Shown here: positions 1-7,538 of the stretch, one piece after another | Numbering within the stretch: the first letter of the stretch is position 1 | How the letters are laid out: every line of letters starts with the position of its first letter | Assembly (NCBI GenBank): GCA_049642725.1 | Contig: JBARPC010000039.1 | Coordinates: forward strand, 1 to 20,152 | Direction: 5' to 3' | DNA: 20,152 nucleotides | Source: JAGLYZ01 sp049642725 | GTDB lineage: Bacteria; Patescibacteriota; Minisyncoccia; Minisyncoccales; JAGMDC01 | Notes under the pieces: model-generated | Databases searched by the model: none | What the model was told of the DNA's origin: nothing | What the model saw: the letters and a program-made list of their open reading frames with translations, nothing else | Program-made: the position numbers and the translations under genes

Positions 1-58
1 CCGAAAACAATAAAACACTTTTTATTTTTGTTGACGAATCTGGTAATTTTGATTTTAG
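1..58. repeat. Terminal direct repeat, left copy (circular junction)
   Basis: These 58 bases are identical, without a gap, to the last 58 bases of the window (20095-20152). The repeat runs exactly to both ends, as expected when a circular molecule is assembled and opened with a k-mer-sized overlap. Joining the ends gives an uninterrupted DUF3800 reading frame across the junction. A tandem duplication would give the same picture but is less simple. Confidence 0.9.
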
Positions 59-707
59 TCCGAAAGGGACGAAATTTTTTGTTTTGTCGTGTTTAAGCAC
101 TTTTAAGCCGGCAGAAGAAAGAGAAAAATTTTTACAACTTCATTATAAAATATTAAATGACGGTATTAATCAAGAACATTTTCATGCCACAGAAGATAGG
201 CAGGATGTGCGAGATCAAGTATTTAATATTTTCAATTCTATGCAAGACGATATTGAAATCCATTCAGTTATAGCGCAAAAGAATAAGGCAAATCCCTCGT
301 TATACAGAGAGGAATATTACAAGAAAGAAAAACTTATTAAAAGAGTGGTGGGCGCGGATTTTTATCAACGAGTATGCAGAACTTTGCTTCAATATGTTTT
401 TTGTAGGTCTGACTTCCAGTATGTAAATAAAATAGTTGTGGTTCTTGGGGCTCTTTTTACTAAAGAAAAGCAATCTCTTGTGTTAAAAACTTTGAAGCAT
501 GATTTGAAAGAGCAATTTGAAAAACCGTTTGAGATATATTTTCATCAAGCAAAAGCAGATATTAATTGCCAATTAGCCGATTATTGCGGATGGGCTATCG
601 CGATTAAATGGGAACGAGACGAAAATCGTTTGTTTAATTTAATTCAAGATAAAGTGAAAAGCGAGTATGAGATATTCAAAAGCGGTGATACAGAATATTA
701 TAAATAA
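1..707 (+). CDS. DUF3800 domain protein (3' part; 5' end is at 20088)
   Basis: Read across the circular junction this is a 237-codon gene starting at the ATG at 20088. Its N terminus carries the DUF3800 signature: a hydrophobic strand then V-D-E-S-G-N-F (D14-E15), followed by F-F-V-L-S. Near the C terminus there is a Q-L-A-D-Y segment, matching the late Q-x-A-D motif of the family. DUF3800 proteins are small, RNase H-like by fold prediction, and common next to restriction systems and in defence islands; their reaction is not established. The TTG at position 84 gives an apparent shorter ORF, but that start would cut off the D-E motif, so I reject it. The gene lies just after a truncated nuclease and a REP hairpin. 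A second DUF3800 gene sits at 16600. Confidence 0.85.
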   Translation, partial: ENNKTLFIFVDESGNFDFSPKGTKFFVLSCLSTFKPAEEREKFLQLHYKILNDGINQEHFHATEDRQDVRDQVFNIFNSMQDDIEIHSVIAQKNKANPSLYREEYYKKEKLIKRVVGADFYQRVCRTLLQYVFCRSDFQYVNKIVVVLGALFTKEKQSLVLKTLKHDLKEQFEKPFEIYFHQAKADINCQLADYCGWAIAIKWERDENRLFNLIQDKVKSEYEIFKSGDTEYYK

Positions 708-778
708 AAAAAATGACCCTCCCACCTATCCTTTCGGAAGAGCCCTGGGGCTCTTATCAGCAGGGGGGAACCTTTTCT
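703..778 (-). ncRNA. Candidate short structured minus-strand RNA
   Basis: A minus-strand promoter at 785-812 would start a transcript near 778. The next 65 bases hold a perfect 8-bp hairpin (738-755, arms AAGAGCCC/GGGCTCTT) and a CC-GAAA-GG tetraloop hairpin (minus-strand reading, around 731-738). They end with eight U residues opposite the A-tract at 706-713, just past the DUF3800 stop. This could be a ~70-nt sRNA or simply a terminator for the DUF3800 gene with a relic promoter. An outer C-rich/G-rich pairing (717-722 with 762-768) is only partly compatible with the minus strand. No known RNA family recognised. Confidence 0.35.
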
Positions 779-784
779 ACTATT

Positions 785-812
785 AGTATAACAAAAAATA
801 GAAAAAATACAA
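785..812 (-). promoter_or_regulatory. Minus-strand sigma70-type promoter
   Basis: Reading the minus strand, a TTGTAT -35 (812-807) is followed after 16 bp by a TATACT -10 (790-785). No minus-strand ORF of 60 codons lies downstream, so it would drive a short RNA or be a relic. A very similar arrangement lies downstream of the second DUF3800 gene. Confidence 0.45.
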
Positions 813-818
813 TAGACC

Positions 819-827
819 TGTGGATAA
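819..827 (-). promoter_or_regulatory. DnaA-box consensus (TTATCCACA)
   Basis: A perfect TTATCCACA reads on the minus strand. It lies 6 bp upstream of the minus-strand -35 and at the edge of an AT-rich stretch (780-977). It could be part of a replication origin, or a promoter-associated site, because the same motif precedes the promoters at 13954 and 17478. Confidence 0.45.
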
Positions 828-843
828 CTCAAAATTTTTCTTA

Positions 844-861
844 CAATACTACCAAGTATTG
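844..861. repeat. Perfect 7-bp hairpin in the AT-rich spacer
   Basis: CAATACT-ACCA-AGTATTG forms 7-bp arms around a 4-nt loop. The rest of the 708-977 spacer is AT-rich, with no further gene apparent. This is the best place in the window to look for an origin, but there are no clear iterons. Confidence 0.5.
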
Positions 862-977
862 AAGTTTCTACTGAAATGGAAATGATTGAAAAAAAGCAAA
901 AAATAAGTTAAATTAAAACAAAGAAATTTAAAAAAAATTTTAGAAAAAAACTTAAACATAAAAGGATAAAAAAATCT

Positions 978-1712
978 ATGGATTCTACGTTTAAAAAATT
1001 AACTAAAAAATCTATAGAAGAAAAACTCCAAAAACTCATAAATCAATATAAACTGGAAGAAATTTTGAGCGTGGAAAAGATAAAAGATTGGATTTTTAAC
1101 GATTATGGAGATTCAGTAATGGACGCCAGTAATAGATTTCAGAAAAAGTTTTTCCATTATTTTAAAGACGTCAGAGATATTGATAAAATTTTTAAGATTA
1201 CTACTGATGCTTGGAATGTTTTTCCGCATAAATCTCTTAATAATAAATCTCCCAAAGAGATGGTTTTAGAAGCTATAGAGAAAGATCCAAGCTTGAAGAA
1301 ACAAAAGAGTAATAAAAAACCGGATTTTATTGTAGGAGGAAAAAAGATTCTCTGGGATAAATATTGGGCAATGATTAAAAAGATGGAAGAAATGCAAAGG
1401 CCATTTAAGCAGCAGATTGAAAAGGAAATCCTCCCGCTTTACAAAAAATTCCTTACTCAAGAAAAGAATTTATCTAAAGAGATAGTGGAAGAATATATGA
1501 AGGTTGCTGATATTTTCTTTGAACGAGTTTTGCATGTCGGATTTTTGAGTTTTGAAATGATTAGACCAGAATTTGCGAAATATGAATTTCCTCGTTGGTG
1601 GCAAATCCATATTCTCTTTGATGAACGTGATGAAAACGAAATTTGGTCATCGCTAAAAGTTTTGATTTCTTTTCTGAAAGAAAAATTTGGTTTAGAAATG
1701 AAAGGTCAATAA
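978..1712 (+). CDS. Unknown protein, 244 aa
   Basis: I do not recognise a named family. The protein is soluble, lysine-rich and mostly helical by composition. A central stretch (about residues 77-95) reads D-A-W-N-V-F-P-H-K-S-L then N-K-S-P-K-E-M. It faintly resembles the end of transposase/integrase catalytic domains (R-P-H-x-x-L-G-x-x-T-P). No DDE triad or other catalytic pattern is evident, so I do not call it a transposase. There is no signal peptide or membrane segment. The ATG is preceded by an AAGGAT (SD-like) about 10 bases upstream, which supports this start. A hairpin-containing spacer separates it from the SNase gene downstream. Confidence 0.7.
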   Translation: MDSTFKKLTKKSIEEKLQKLINQYKLEEILSVEKIKDWIFNDYGDSVMDASNRFQKKFFHYFKDVRDIDKIFKITTDAWNVFPHKSLNNKSPKEMVLEAIEKDPSLKKQKSNKKPDFIVGGKKILWDKYWAMIKKMEEMQRPFKQQIEKEILPLYKKFLTQEKNLSKEIVEEYMKVADIFFERVLHVGFLSFEMIRPEFAKYEFPRWWQIHILFDERDENEIWSSLKVLISFLKEKFGLEMKGQ

Positions 1713-1732
1713 TTAACATTGAATTAAGCGGG

Positions 1733-1791
1733 AAATGGAGTCAGCTCTGATTTTTTTGAGGAGTAAAATAAAATGAAGAATAAACTAAAAT
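1733..1791 (+). repeat. REP-like hairpin plus SD/start module, copy 1
   Basis: The hairpin core ATGGAGTCAGCTCTGAT is followed by a T-run, a GAGGAG Shine-Dalgarno sequence (1758-1763) and the start of the SNase gene. The same order, with only a handful of differences and one single-base gap, recurs at 9188-9245, where it leads into an 11-codon dead-end ORF. A more degenerate hairpin core lies at 8071-8090. Confidence 0.65.
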
Positions 1792-2702
1792 TCATTGGGA
1801 TATTTATTGGGGCGATGATTTTGGTCTCAGTGGGTTTTGGGCTTGGAAAATGCTCAACGTTTTCAGAAGTTACCGAAACGAAAGACAGGGTAGCTTTTCT
1901 TGAAGAGCAGATAAAAGAATTACAGAAGCGGCCAGGAGGAGAAATTAAAGATGATGGAGAAATCAGCCCTCCGGAACAAACAAGATTAGCTACGGTTGCT
2001 TATGTTATTGACGGAGACACTATTGAAGTAGATGGAGAAGAGAGGGTTCGTTATTTGGGAATAAATACTCCGGAATCAGGCCGTCCATATTTTACTGAAG
2101 CTACTAATGAAAATAAAAAGTTAGTGGATGGGAAAGAAGTTAAATTAGAGCTTGATGTTCAGACCAAAGACAAATATAATCGAACTTTGGCGTATGTTTG
2201 GATAGGGGAGACAATGGTTAATTTAGAATTAGTCCGTAGAGGATATGCTAATGTTTATACTTTTCCGCCCAATGTGAAGTATAAAGAGCAGTTTTTAGAA
2301 GCTGAACGAGAAGCCAAAGAAAATTGTAGAGGTCTTTGGTATCCTTGTAAAATTACTGGAGCTGAAAATGGAATTAAAATCGTCAATATTAATGCTGACG
2401 CTCCGGGGAATGATAATGAGAATAAAAATGGAGAATGGGTAGAGATTAAAAATCAAGAAGAAAACTCGGTTAGTATGACCAATTGGACTCTAAAAGATGA
2501 AGCTAATCATATTTATACTTTTGCTGATTTTACTTTAGCGCCGGATAAAAGCGTATTTATTTACTCGGGTTGCGGTATTGATGCTCAAGAGAAACTTTAT
2601 TGGCAATGTCCAGAAGGCGAATACGCTATCTGGAATAATACAGGCGATACTGCCTTTTTGAGAGACGCCAGCGGAAATTTAGTGGATAGTTATAAATACT
2701 AA
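1773..2702 (+). CDS. SNase-like nuclease with C-terminal lamin tail domain
   Basis: 309 aa. Residues 6-24 form an N-terminal hydrophobic segment ending before G-K-C-S, so the protein is exported, either as a signal anchor or possibly a lipoprotein. Residues ~26-52 look like a short coiled coil. Residues ~70-190 are a staphylococcal-nuclease (thermonuclease) domain, with V-I-D-G-D-T, V-R-Y-L-G-I-N-T-P-E and Y-N-R-T-L. R93, E101 and R137 match the catalytic Arg-Glu-Arg of SNase, so it should be active on DNA/RNA outside the membrane with calcium. Residues ~204-309 match a lamin tail domain (G-E-W-V-E-I-K-N, N-W-T-L, Y-T-F, V-D-S-Y), complete at the C terminus. SNase-LTD fusions are common in Patescibacteria and may serve nucleic-acid scavenging. 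The GAGGAG SD 9 bases upstream fixes the start. Confidence 0.9.
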   Translation: MKNKLKFIGIFIGAMILVSVGFGLGKCSTFSEVTETKDRVAFLEEQIKELQKRPGGEIKDDGEISPPEQTRLATVAYVIDGDTIEVDGEERVRYLGINTPESGRPYFTEATNENKKLVDGKEVKLELDVQTKDKYNRTLAYVWIGETMVNLELVRRGYANVYTFPPNVKYKEQFLEAEREAKENCRGLWYPCKITGAENGIKIVNINADAPGNDNENKNGEWVEIKNQEENSVSMTNWTLKDEANHIYTFADFTLAPDKSVFIYSGCGIDAQEKLYWQCPEGEYAIWNNTGDTAFLRDASGNLVDSYKY

Positions 2703-2703
2703 A

Positions 2704-2756
2704 TATGTCTGTTGGACGTCGCATGTCCACGACACTATTTACTTTTTCCTTTTTTC
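2704..2756 (+). terminator. Imperfect hairpin followed by T-rich run
   Basis: Directly after the SNase stop, TGGAC (around 2713) pairs with GTCCA (2725-2729), with imperfect extensions outward. A T-rich tract follows to 2755. It could terminate the SNase transcript or be a REP-like hairpin. The stem is short and flawed. Confidence 0.4.
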
Positions 2757-2757
2757 A

Positions 2758-2790
2758 TTGTAAACTAATGGTAGGTTTACATTATTATAC
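2758..2790 (+). promoter_or_regulatory. Promoter overlapped by an inverted-repeat operator
   Basis: TGTAAAC (2759-2765) and GTTTACA (2775-2781) form a perfect 7-bp inverted repeat with a 9-nt spacer. It overlaps a likely promoter: TTGTAA at 2758-2763 and TATTAT or TTATAC at 2783-2790. The ATG at 2799 lies only a few bases past the expected transcription start, and there is no SD. This suggests autoregulation by the HTH protein encoded immediately downstream, in the manner of RM controller proteins. Part of the core, TAAACTAATGGT, recurs upstream of the gene at 12197. Confidence 0.55.
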
Positions 2791-2798
2791 AATTAATC

Positions 2799-2984
2799 AT
2801 GGATAAAAACAAATTACCAGAAATATTAAAAATGAAACAAGTTTGTAACCTGTTGAATGTTCATCCCAACACCTTAAGAAATTGGGACAATAAGGGCGTA
2901 CTTAAAGCTATCCGTTTTGGTAGTCGCAGAGATAGGCGATACAAAAAGGAAGATATTTTAAAATTGATGAAAAGTTCAAAATAA
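2799..2984 (+). CDS. Small HTH regulator (MerR/excisionase-like), likely RM controller
   Basis: 61 aa, almost entirely one helix-turn-helix module. The pattern K-M-K-Q-V-C-N-L-L-N-V-H-P-N-T-L-R-N-W-D (residues 11-30), then G-V-L-K-A-I-R-F-G and R-R-Y-K-K-E-D-I (residues ~48-55), is that of MerR-type or HTH_17/excisionase DNA-binding domains. There is no effector domain. The stop codon is one base from the Type IIG ATG, so the two are co-transcribed. An inverted repeat overlapping its promoter makes it the probable controller that delays or limits expression of the restriction enzyme. An excisionase role is less likely because no integrase is present. Confidence 0.8.
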   Translation: MDKNKLPEILKMKQVCNLLNVHPNTLRNWDNKGVLKAIRFGSRRDRRYKKEDILKLMKSSK

Positions 2985-2985
2985 T

Positions 2986-5784
2986 ATGCAAAAAGAAATT
3001 AAGAGAAAAATAGGTTTGCTAGTTGAAAAATATGAATGTGTAAAAAATGCTGGCAAGTTGAAATCTTATACAGAAGAAGAGACTAAAAAAGATTTTATCT
3101 TACCTCTTTTTGAAATCCTCGGTTGGGACATCTACAGCAAAAATGAAGTTTCTGCAGAGGAAAGTATATCTTCGGGCAGGGTAGATTACGGATTCTATCT
3201 TAATAATAGAATTAAATTTTATTTGGAGACGAAAAGATTAAGCGCTGATTTACACAACGAAGATTTTGCTAATCAGGCAATTCGTTATTCCTGGAACAAG
3301 GGCGCGATTTGGGCAGTGTTGAGTGACTTTGAAAGTATAAAAGTATTTAATGCGCAAGATATTAAAAGATCTCTTGCTGATAAGCTTTATTTTGAAATTC
3401 CATATACCGATTACTTGAGTCGTTTTGATCAACTTTGGCTTTTATCAAAAAAATCTTTTCAAAGCGATTCCCTTGATAAAGATGCCGAAGCACACGGAAA
3501 AAAATTTCAGAGGATACCTGTAACATCCCTTTTGTATGAGGATTTAGAAAAATGTCGCGATATACTCACAAAAGAGTTAGGACAGATGAATGAGGAGGTG
3601 GATTCTGATTTGTTGGACGAAGGAGTTCAAAAACTCTTAGATCGACTTATATTTATTAGGGTTGCCGAAGACAGAGGAGTAGAGGATAGGATTTTAATTC
3701 CCCTAATAAGAGAGGCGAGATTTGGAAAGGGAAACGGGAAATTATATGAATCAATGGTGAAAAAATTCAGAGAGTTTGATAGCTTTTATAATTCAAATTT
3801 ATTCGCTCCGCATCCATTTGAGCAATGGGAAGAATATAGTGGGGTTACCGAGCGTGTTATTAATATTCTTTATGGTAAAACAGGGTATTACGAATACGAT
3901 TTTAAAGCAATGTCAACAGATGTTTTAGGTGCCGTTTATGAAAGTTATCTTGGTCACATACTTGCGAAATCTAAAAAAGGATTAACCATCGCAAAAGACG
4001 CTGGAAAACGTAAAGAACATGGTATTTATTATACACCAAGCTTTGTTGTGGACTATATAGCAAAAAATGCCTTAGGCCCTGTTTTAGATAAATGTAATAG
4101 TGTTTCCGATTTAAAAAAGATCAAGGTTCTGGATTCTACTTGTGGTTCAGGCTCTTTTCTTATCAAGGCATTTAATATGATAAGCGAAAAATATAAAAGT
4201 TTTGGTGCTCCTGATAATGAAATGGTCAAAATCCAAATTCTTGAAGAAAACATATATGGCGTAGATTTAGATCCCCAGGCTGTGGAAATAACGAGGTTGA
4301 ATTTATTGATCAACGCCCTAGATGAGAGAATGAGATTACCATTTTTACATAATATTAAAAATGGCAATTCGCTTTTATTCAATTGGAAAGAAGAATTTCC
4401 GAAAGTTTTTGATAAAGGTGGTTTTAATGTGATAATCGGTAATCCTCCATATATAAAAGAATTCGTTAATAAAAGTGCTTTTAACGGTTTGCATAGTAGT
4501 CCATATTATCAAGGGAAAATGGATATTTGGACAATGTTCGCCTCTATCTCAATTGATTTGTTAAAAGAACGTGGAATTTTAAGTTTTATCGCTCCTAATA
4601 ATTGGATAAGCAATGCTGGGGCAAGTATATTTAGAGATAAAATTCTAAAAGATGGAGAATTAAAATCATTTGTTGATTTTGGGGATTATAAAGTTTTTGA
4701 AGGAGCGGGAATACAAACAATGATTTTTGTTTTTAAAAAGAAAAAACCAAATAAAAAATACAAGGTTGAATATTTAAGAATTGCCGATAAAAATATTACG
4801 GAAGATAAATTAATTTCTAATCTATTTGGTAGGAAAACAAAAATTGAAATTGAACCGCCAAAATTGATCGGAAAAAATATAACCTTCGGAGATTCTGTGG
4901 TTAATTTAATTTTAAATAAAATAGAGGCAAAAAAGAACTTTGAAATTCTAGACGATGAAATTTCTAACGGTATACACCATCATCACGATCGTGTTAATAA
5001 AGAGCGTAAAGAAATTTTAGGCAATAATTTTTCTATTGGCGATGGAATTTTTGTTTTAAGCGATTCCGAGAGGAGACAGATCGCATTTAACAAAAAAGAA
5101 TTAGAAATAATAAAGCCTTCTTACACAACAGAACAGATAAATAGATGGTATTCCGAATCTAAAAACAAAGAATGGGTTATATATACCGATTCAAGTTTTA
5201 AAGATTCAGATAAAATTAATCTTTATCCAAATATTAAAAAACATCTAGATAGATTTAAAGCTGTTATAACCTCTGACAATAAACCCTATGGATTACACAG
5301 AGCAAAAAAAGAAAAGTTTTTTAGAGAAGAAAAAATAGTCGTCTTAAGAAAATGTTTGAAACCGTCATTCGCTTATGTGGATTTTGATAGTTATGTATCA
5401 GCAACTTTTTACATCATTAAAAGTAAACGCATAGACCAAAAGTATCTAACAGCAATTTTAAATTCAAAAATTGTTGCTTTTTGGTTAAAAAACAAAGGAA
5501 AGATGCAGGGAAATAATTATCAATTAGACAAAGAACCATTAATCAGAATTCCGATTTGTGTTGGAACGGAAGAGCAACAAAATAATATCGTTAAGTTAGC
5601 CGATAAAATGATCTTGTTAAATAGAAAATTGCATAAGGTAACGAAAAATTCTAATAAATGGAATTTAATTAAATCTGAAATTGAAAAAACTGACAAAAAA
5701 ATTGATGAAGAAGTTTATAAACTTTATGCACTAACACCAGAGGAAATTAAAATTATTGAAAAAGAATCGAAATTATATGGGTAA
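2986..5784 (+). CDS. Type IIG restriction-modification enzyme (Eco57I-like)
   Basis: 932 aa in one chain. The N-terminal PD-(D/E)xK nuclease has R-V-D-Y-G-F-Y (D67) and L-E-T-K (E81, K83), preceded by the F-I-L-P-L-F-E-I-L-G-W segment typical of these nuclease domains. The gamma-class N6-adenine methyltransferase follows: motif I D-S-T-C-G-S-G-S-F (383-391) and motif IV N-P-P-Y (486-489). The C-terminal ~350 residues look like a TaqI-like specificity domain, with I-K-P-S-Y and L-N-S-K-I-V-A-F-W-L. One polypeptide should therefore recognise, methylate and cleave DNA using SAM, without an HsdR translocase. All catalytic motifs are intact. It is coupled one base after the HTH gene and overlaps the next gene by 8 bases. 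Confidence 0.93.
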   Translation: MQKEIKRKIGLLVEKYECVKNAGKLKSYTEEETKKDFILPLFEILGWDIYSKNEVSAEESISSGRVDYGFYLNNRIKFYLETKRLSADLHNEDFANQAIRYSWNKGAIWAVLSDFESIKVFNAQDIKRSLADKLYFEIPYTDYLSRFDQLWLLSKKSFQSDSLDKDAEAHGKKFQRIPVTSLLYEDLEKCRDILTKELGQMNEEVDSDLLDEGVQKLLDRLIFIRVAEDRGVEDRILIPLIREARFGKGNGKLYESMVKKFREFDSFYNSNLFAPHPFEQWEEYSGVTERVINILYGKTGYYEYDFKAMSTDVLGAVYESYLGHILAKSKKGLTIAKDAGKRKEHGIYYTPSFVVDYIAKNALGPVLDKCNSVSDLKKIKVLDSTCGSGSFLIKAFNMISEKYKSFGAPDNEMVKIQILEENIYGVDLDPQAVEITRLNLLINALDERMRLPFLHNIKNGNSLLFNWKEEFPKVFDKGGFNVIIGNPPYIKEFVNKSAFNGLHSSPYYQGKMDIWTMFASISIDLLKERGILSFIAPNNWISNAGASIFRDKILKDGELKSFVDFGDYKVFEGAGIQTMIFVFKKKKPNKKYKVEYLRIADKNITEDKLISNLFGRKTKIEIEPPKLIGKNITFGDSVVNLILNKIEAKKNFEILDDEISNGIHHHHDRVNKERKEILGNNFSIGDGIFVLSDSERRQIAFNKKELEIIKPSYTTEQINRWYSESKNKEWVIYTDSSFKDSDKINLYPNIKKHLDRFKAVITSDNKPYGLHRAKKEKFFREEKIVVLRKCLKPSFAYVDFDSYVSATFYIIKSKRIDQKYLTAILNSKIVAFWLKNKGKMQGNNYQLDKEPLIRIPICVGTEEQQNNIVKLADKMILLNRKLHKVTKNSNKWNLIKSEIEKTDKKIDEEVYKLYALTPEEIKIIEKESKLYG

Positions 5785-6628
5785 AAATTTATTCGGAGAA
5801 AAAATAATAAAGGAGGATAGAATAGAAATTATCTATAGCGGTCCATCTTTCGATAACAAAATGGAATTAAGGAGCCTTTATAAGCAATTAGAGGCGTCTG
5901 AAGCCATCATAAAGAATACCGTTGATACCTTAAAACAAACCGGCAAGATAGATTTTTCTTCTAATGATATAAAAATTTTTCTTAAACTCAGACGGGGTTC
6001 TTTTGGAGAAATGATTGTGATAGTTTTAAGCAACCCAATTTTAGTAGCTGTCATTTCGGGTTGTATTATCGCAACCTACACATATTTTTTAACAAGGAAA
6101 AATAATCGAGGTGGAGGATTTCAAAAAGAGGTAGCAATATTTGAGAAGAATAAAAACTTCAAAGCTAATTTAAAAAAAATCGTATCTCCGATAAATGTGA
6201 TTGGTGATCAGGTAAATATCACTGGCGATAATAATACTGTAATTATAAACCAAGAACAGAAAGAAGATTTTTATCGTTCACTCGAAGAAATAGAAGAAGG
6301 TACAGAATTAAAAAATGGTGAATTTGAGGAAGAATTAGAGGGGACTATTAGAAAATTAGATCTTGATGCTCCAAGAAACTATTATTTTGGATTCAATATA
6401 AAAAATGGCCTAATGAAAATACCCACTTCGGTCAAGGGCGAATTTCATCTAAATGACTATAGAGATATAATCGATGAACCAGTGAATATTAAGGCAAAAG
6501 TGCGATATAAAGACGGAGAAATTACGTATATCGAAATTTTAGAATATCAACTTTTGACGACAGGCAAGCAAGATACGATAAAATTTAAAGATAATCCGAA
6601 AAATTATGGACGAAATACACATAAATAA
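5777..6628 (+). CDS. RM-linked single-pass membrane protein, unknown function
   Basis: 283 aa from the ATG at 5777, which overlaps the Type IIG stop as ATGGGTAA. A TTG at 5756 would add seven residues but is less likely. Residues ~1-75 are soluble. Residues ~78-105 form one strong transmembrane helix (M-I-V-I-V-L…A-T-Y-T-Y-F-L) followed by positive charges. Next comes a segment with repeated G-D-x-V-N-I-T-G-D-N-N-T-V-I-I (about 142-156), suggesting stacked short beta turns. An acidic linker and a C-terminal beta-rich domain follow. I recognise no named family. Position and overlap tie it to the RM enzyme upstream and the HEPN protein downstream. A membrane effector or membrane-tethered sensor is a reasonable guess only. 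Confidence 0.75.
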   Translation: MGKNLFGEKIIKEDRIEIIYSGPSFDNKMELRSLYKQLEASEAIIKNTVDTLKQTGKIDFSSNDIKIFLKLRRGSFGEMIVIVLSNPILVAVISGCIIATYTYFLTRKNNRGGGFQKEVAIFEKNKNFKANLKKIVSPINVIGDQVNITGDNNTVIINQEQKEDFYRSLEEIEEGTELKNGEFEEELEGTIRKLDLDAPRNYYFGFNIKNGLMKIPTSVKGEFHLNDYRDIIDEPVNIKAKVRYKDGEITYIEILEYQLLTTGKQDTIKFKDNPKNYGRNTHK

Positions 6629-7223
6629 TATCAACGAAATAAACCTCCACCTTGTTTTAAAAGATATTGAAAATATATTTTGGTTTTTTCTTCTTTCTGT
6701 AAGAACTTTGTCCGATTATGATGTGCAAAACATATTACGAACAAAAGACAGCGTTCAAGAAGGATATTTGTGTTTCGTTCAAATGCTGGATAAATTTAAT
6801 ACTTCCACAAATCTGCAGATAGAGAAAAAAGGAAATCTTGCAACATCGAAATTAAATATAATTAAAGAAATGAATTTTATGGGTAAGGCGATGGTAGTTT
6901 TTGTTTATGAATTATTATTTGCTTCGGATTATTTTGTAGAGATTAAAGGGGATAAAGAATTTAAATTTTTAAAATATATCAGAAATGGGGCAGCTCATGA
7001 TAATAAATTTGATTTGAAATATAAATATGGAAAAAATAAAGGACAGTGGATGCTCGGCGAAAAAGAAATTATAGAATGGAATAATCTCAAGATAAGTCGG
7101 GAATTACAAGGCAAAGAAGTCTTTAATAGTTTTATATCAATGCCATCAATTTTTTTATTGGCAAAATATTTTTCCGAAAAATTGGAAAACATAGACAAAC
7201 AAAAAAGTAATCCCTTGAAATAA
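6606..7223 (+). CDS. HEPN-like protein, third partner of the RM operon
   Basis: 205 aa, largely alpha-helical. Residues 126-131 read R-N-G-A-A-H, the Rx4H motif of HEPN ribonucleases, followed by D-N. The preceding helices (F-L-K-Y-I) and the general 'R-N-x-x-x-H' ending of a helix bundle fit HEPN proteins such as RNA-cleaving toxins and defence effectors. The start overlaps the membrane-protein gene by 23 bases, which implies translational coupling. By family knowledge such a protein could cut host RNA when restriction fails. Non-catalytic HEPN proteins that bind nucleotides or partners also exist, so nuclease activity is inferred from the motif alone. Confidence 0.65.
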   Translation: MDEIHINNINEINLHLVLKDIENIFWFFLLSVRTLSDYDVQNILRTKDSVQEGYLCFVQMLDKFNTSTNLQIEKKGNLATSKLNIIKEMNFMGKAMVVFVYELLFASDYFVEIKGDKEFKFLKYIRNGAAHDNKFDLKYKYGKNKGQWMLGEKEIIEWNNLKISRELQGKEVFNSFISMPSIFLLAKYFSEKLENIDKQKSNPLK

Positions 7224-7225
7224 CT

Positions 7226-7399
7226 ATGCAGACCGTCATCACTTATTACAAAAATTTAACCCGTTGGGACATAAAAAGTTATTTATGCCTTTTTTCAAGT
7301 CCTTACGTAGTTGAAGAACTGGGAAAATACATATACGGGGAGAAAAAATGGTGTCAAGTCTATTTTTACCAAAAAGTCGAAAAATTAATTGAGGAATAA
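7226..7399 (+). CDS. Small unknown protein, 57 aa
   Basis: The ATG lies 2 bases after the HEPN stop, so it is probably in the same operon. The product is rich in Tyr and Lys (Y-Y-K-N-L, L-G-K-Y-I-Y-G-E-K-K-W, V-Y-F-Y-Q-K) and ends in a charged helix, V-E-K-L-I-E-E. No family recognised and no membrane segment. Codon use resembles the neighbours, and the reading frame is open for its full length between two close-packed genes. An antitoxin or a structural accessory are both possible. Confidence 0.5.
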   Translation: MQTVITYYKNLTRWDIKSYLCLFSSPYVVEELGKYIYGEKKWCQVYFYQKVEKLIEE

Positions 7400-7403
7400 A
7401 ATT

Positions 7404-7478
7404 ATGGAAAAAGAAAAAGAAATTGACGAAAAACTTGAGGAAGCGGCGGAGAAATTAGCCGAGATTTCTATAAAATAG
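7404..7478 (+). CDS. Very small acidic helical ORF, 24 aa
   Basis: Starts 4 bases after the 57-aa ORF and encodes an almost pure Glu/Lys/Ala helix (E-K-L-E-E-A-A-E-K-L-A-E-I). It is too short for a confident call. The amphipathic pattern, the tight spacing and a GAGGAATAAA just upstream (7391-7400) argue it may be translated. The remaining gap to 7538 holds nothing I can name. Confidence 0.35.
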   Translation: MEKEKEIDEKLEEAAEKLAEISIK

Positions 7479-7538
7479 GTTAAGTGGGAGAAGAAGAGAT
7501 AAAAAATCGAGAAATTAGTCGGGAAATAAAATAAAAAC

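Noticed and set aside
84..707. DUF3800 starting at the TTG at position 84
   Set aside because: The frame is open upstream to the window edge and, across the circular junction, to an ATG at 20088. A start at 84 would remove the D-E-S-G motif.
703..778. Hammerhead ribozyme on the minus strand
   Set aside because: CUGAUAA, a stem and GAAA are present, but the first element deviates and four bases separate the stem from GAAA, so the catalytic core is not met.
780..977. Replication origin called outright
   Set aside because: There is one perfect DnaA box in AT-rich DNA, but no cluster of boxes, iterons or adjacent initiator gene, so it is noted only as a possibility.
978..1712. Transposase
   Set aside because: One F-P-H-K-S-L…S-P segment resembles the end of an integrase core. 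There is no DDE triad, HTH or terminal inverted repeat.
5756..5777. TTG start for the membrane protein
   Set aside because: The ATG at 5777 gives the common ATG/stop overlap with the upstream gene. The seven extra residues only shadow the end of the RM gene.
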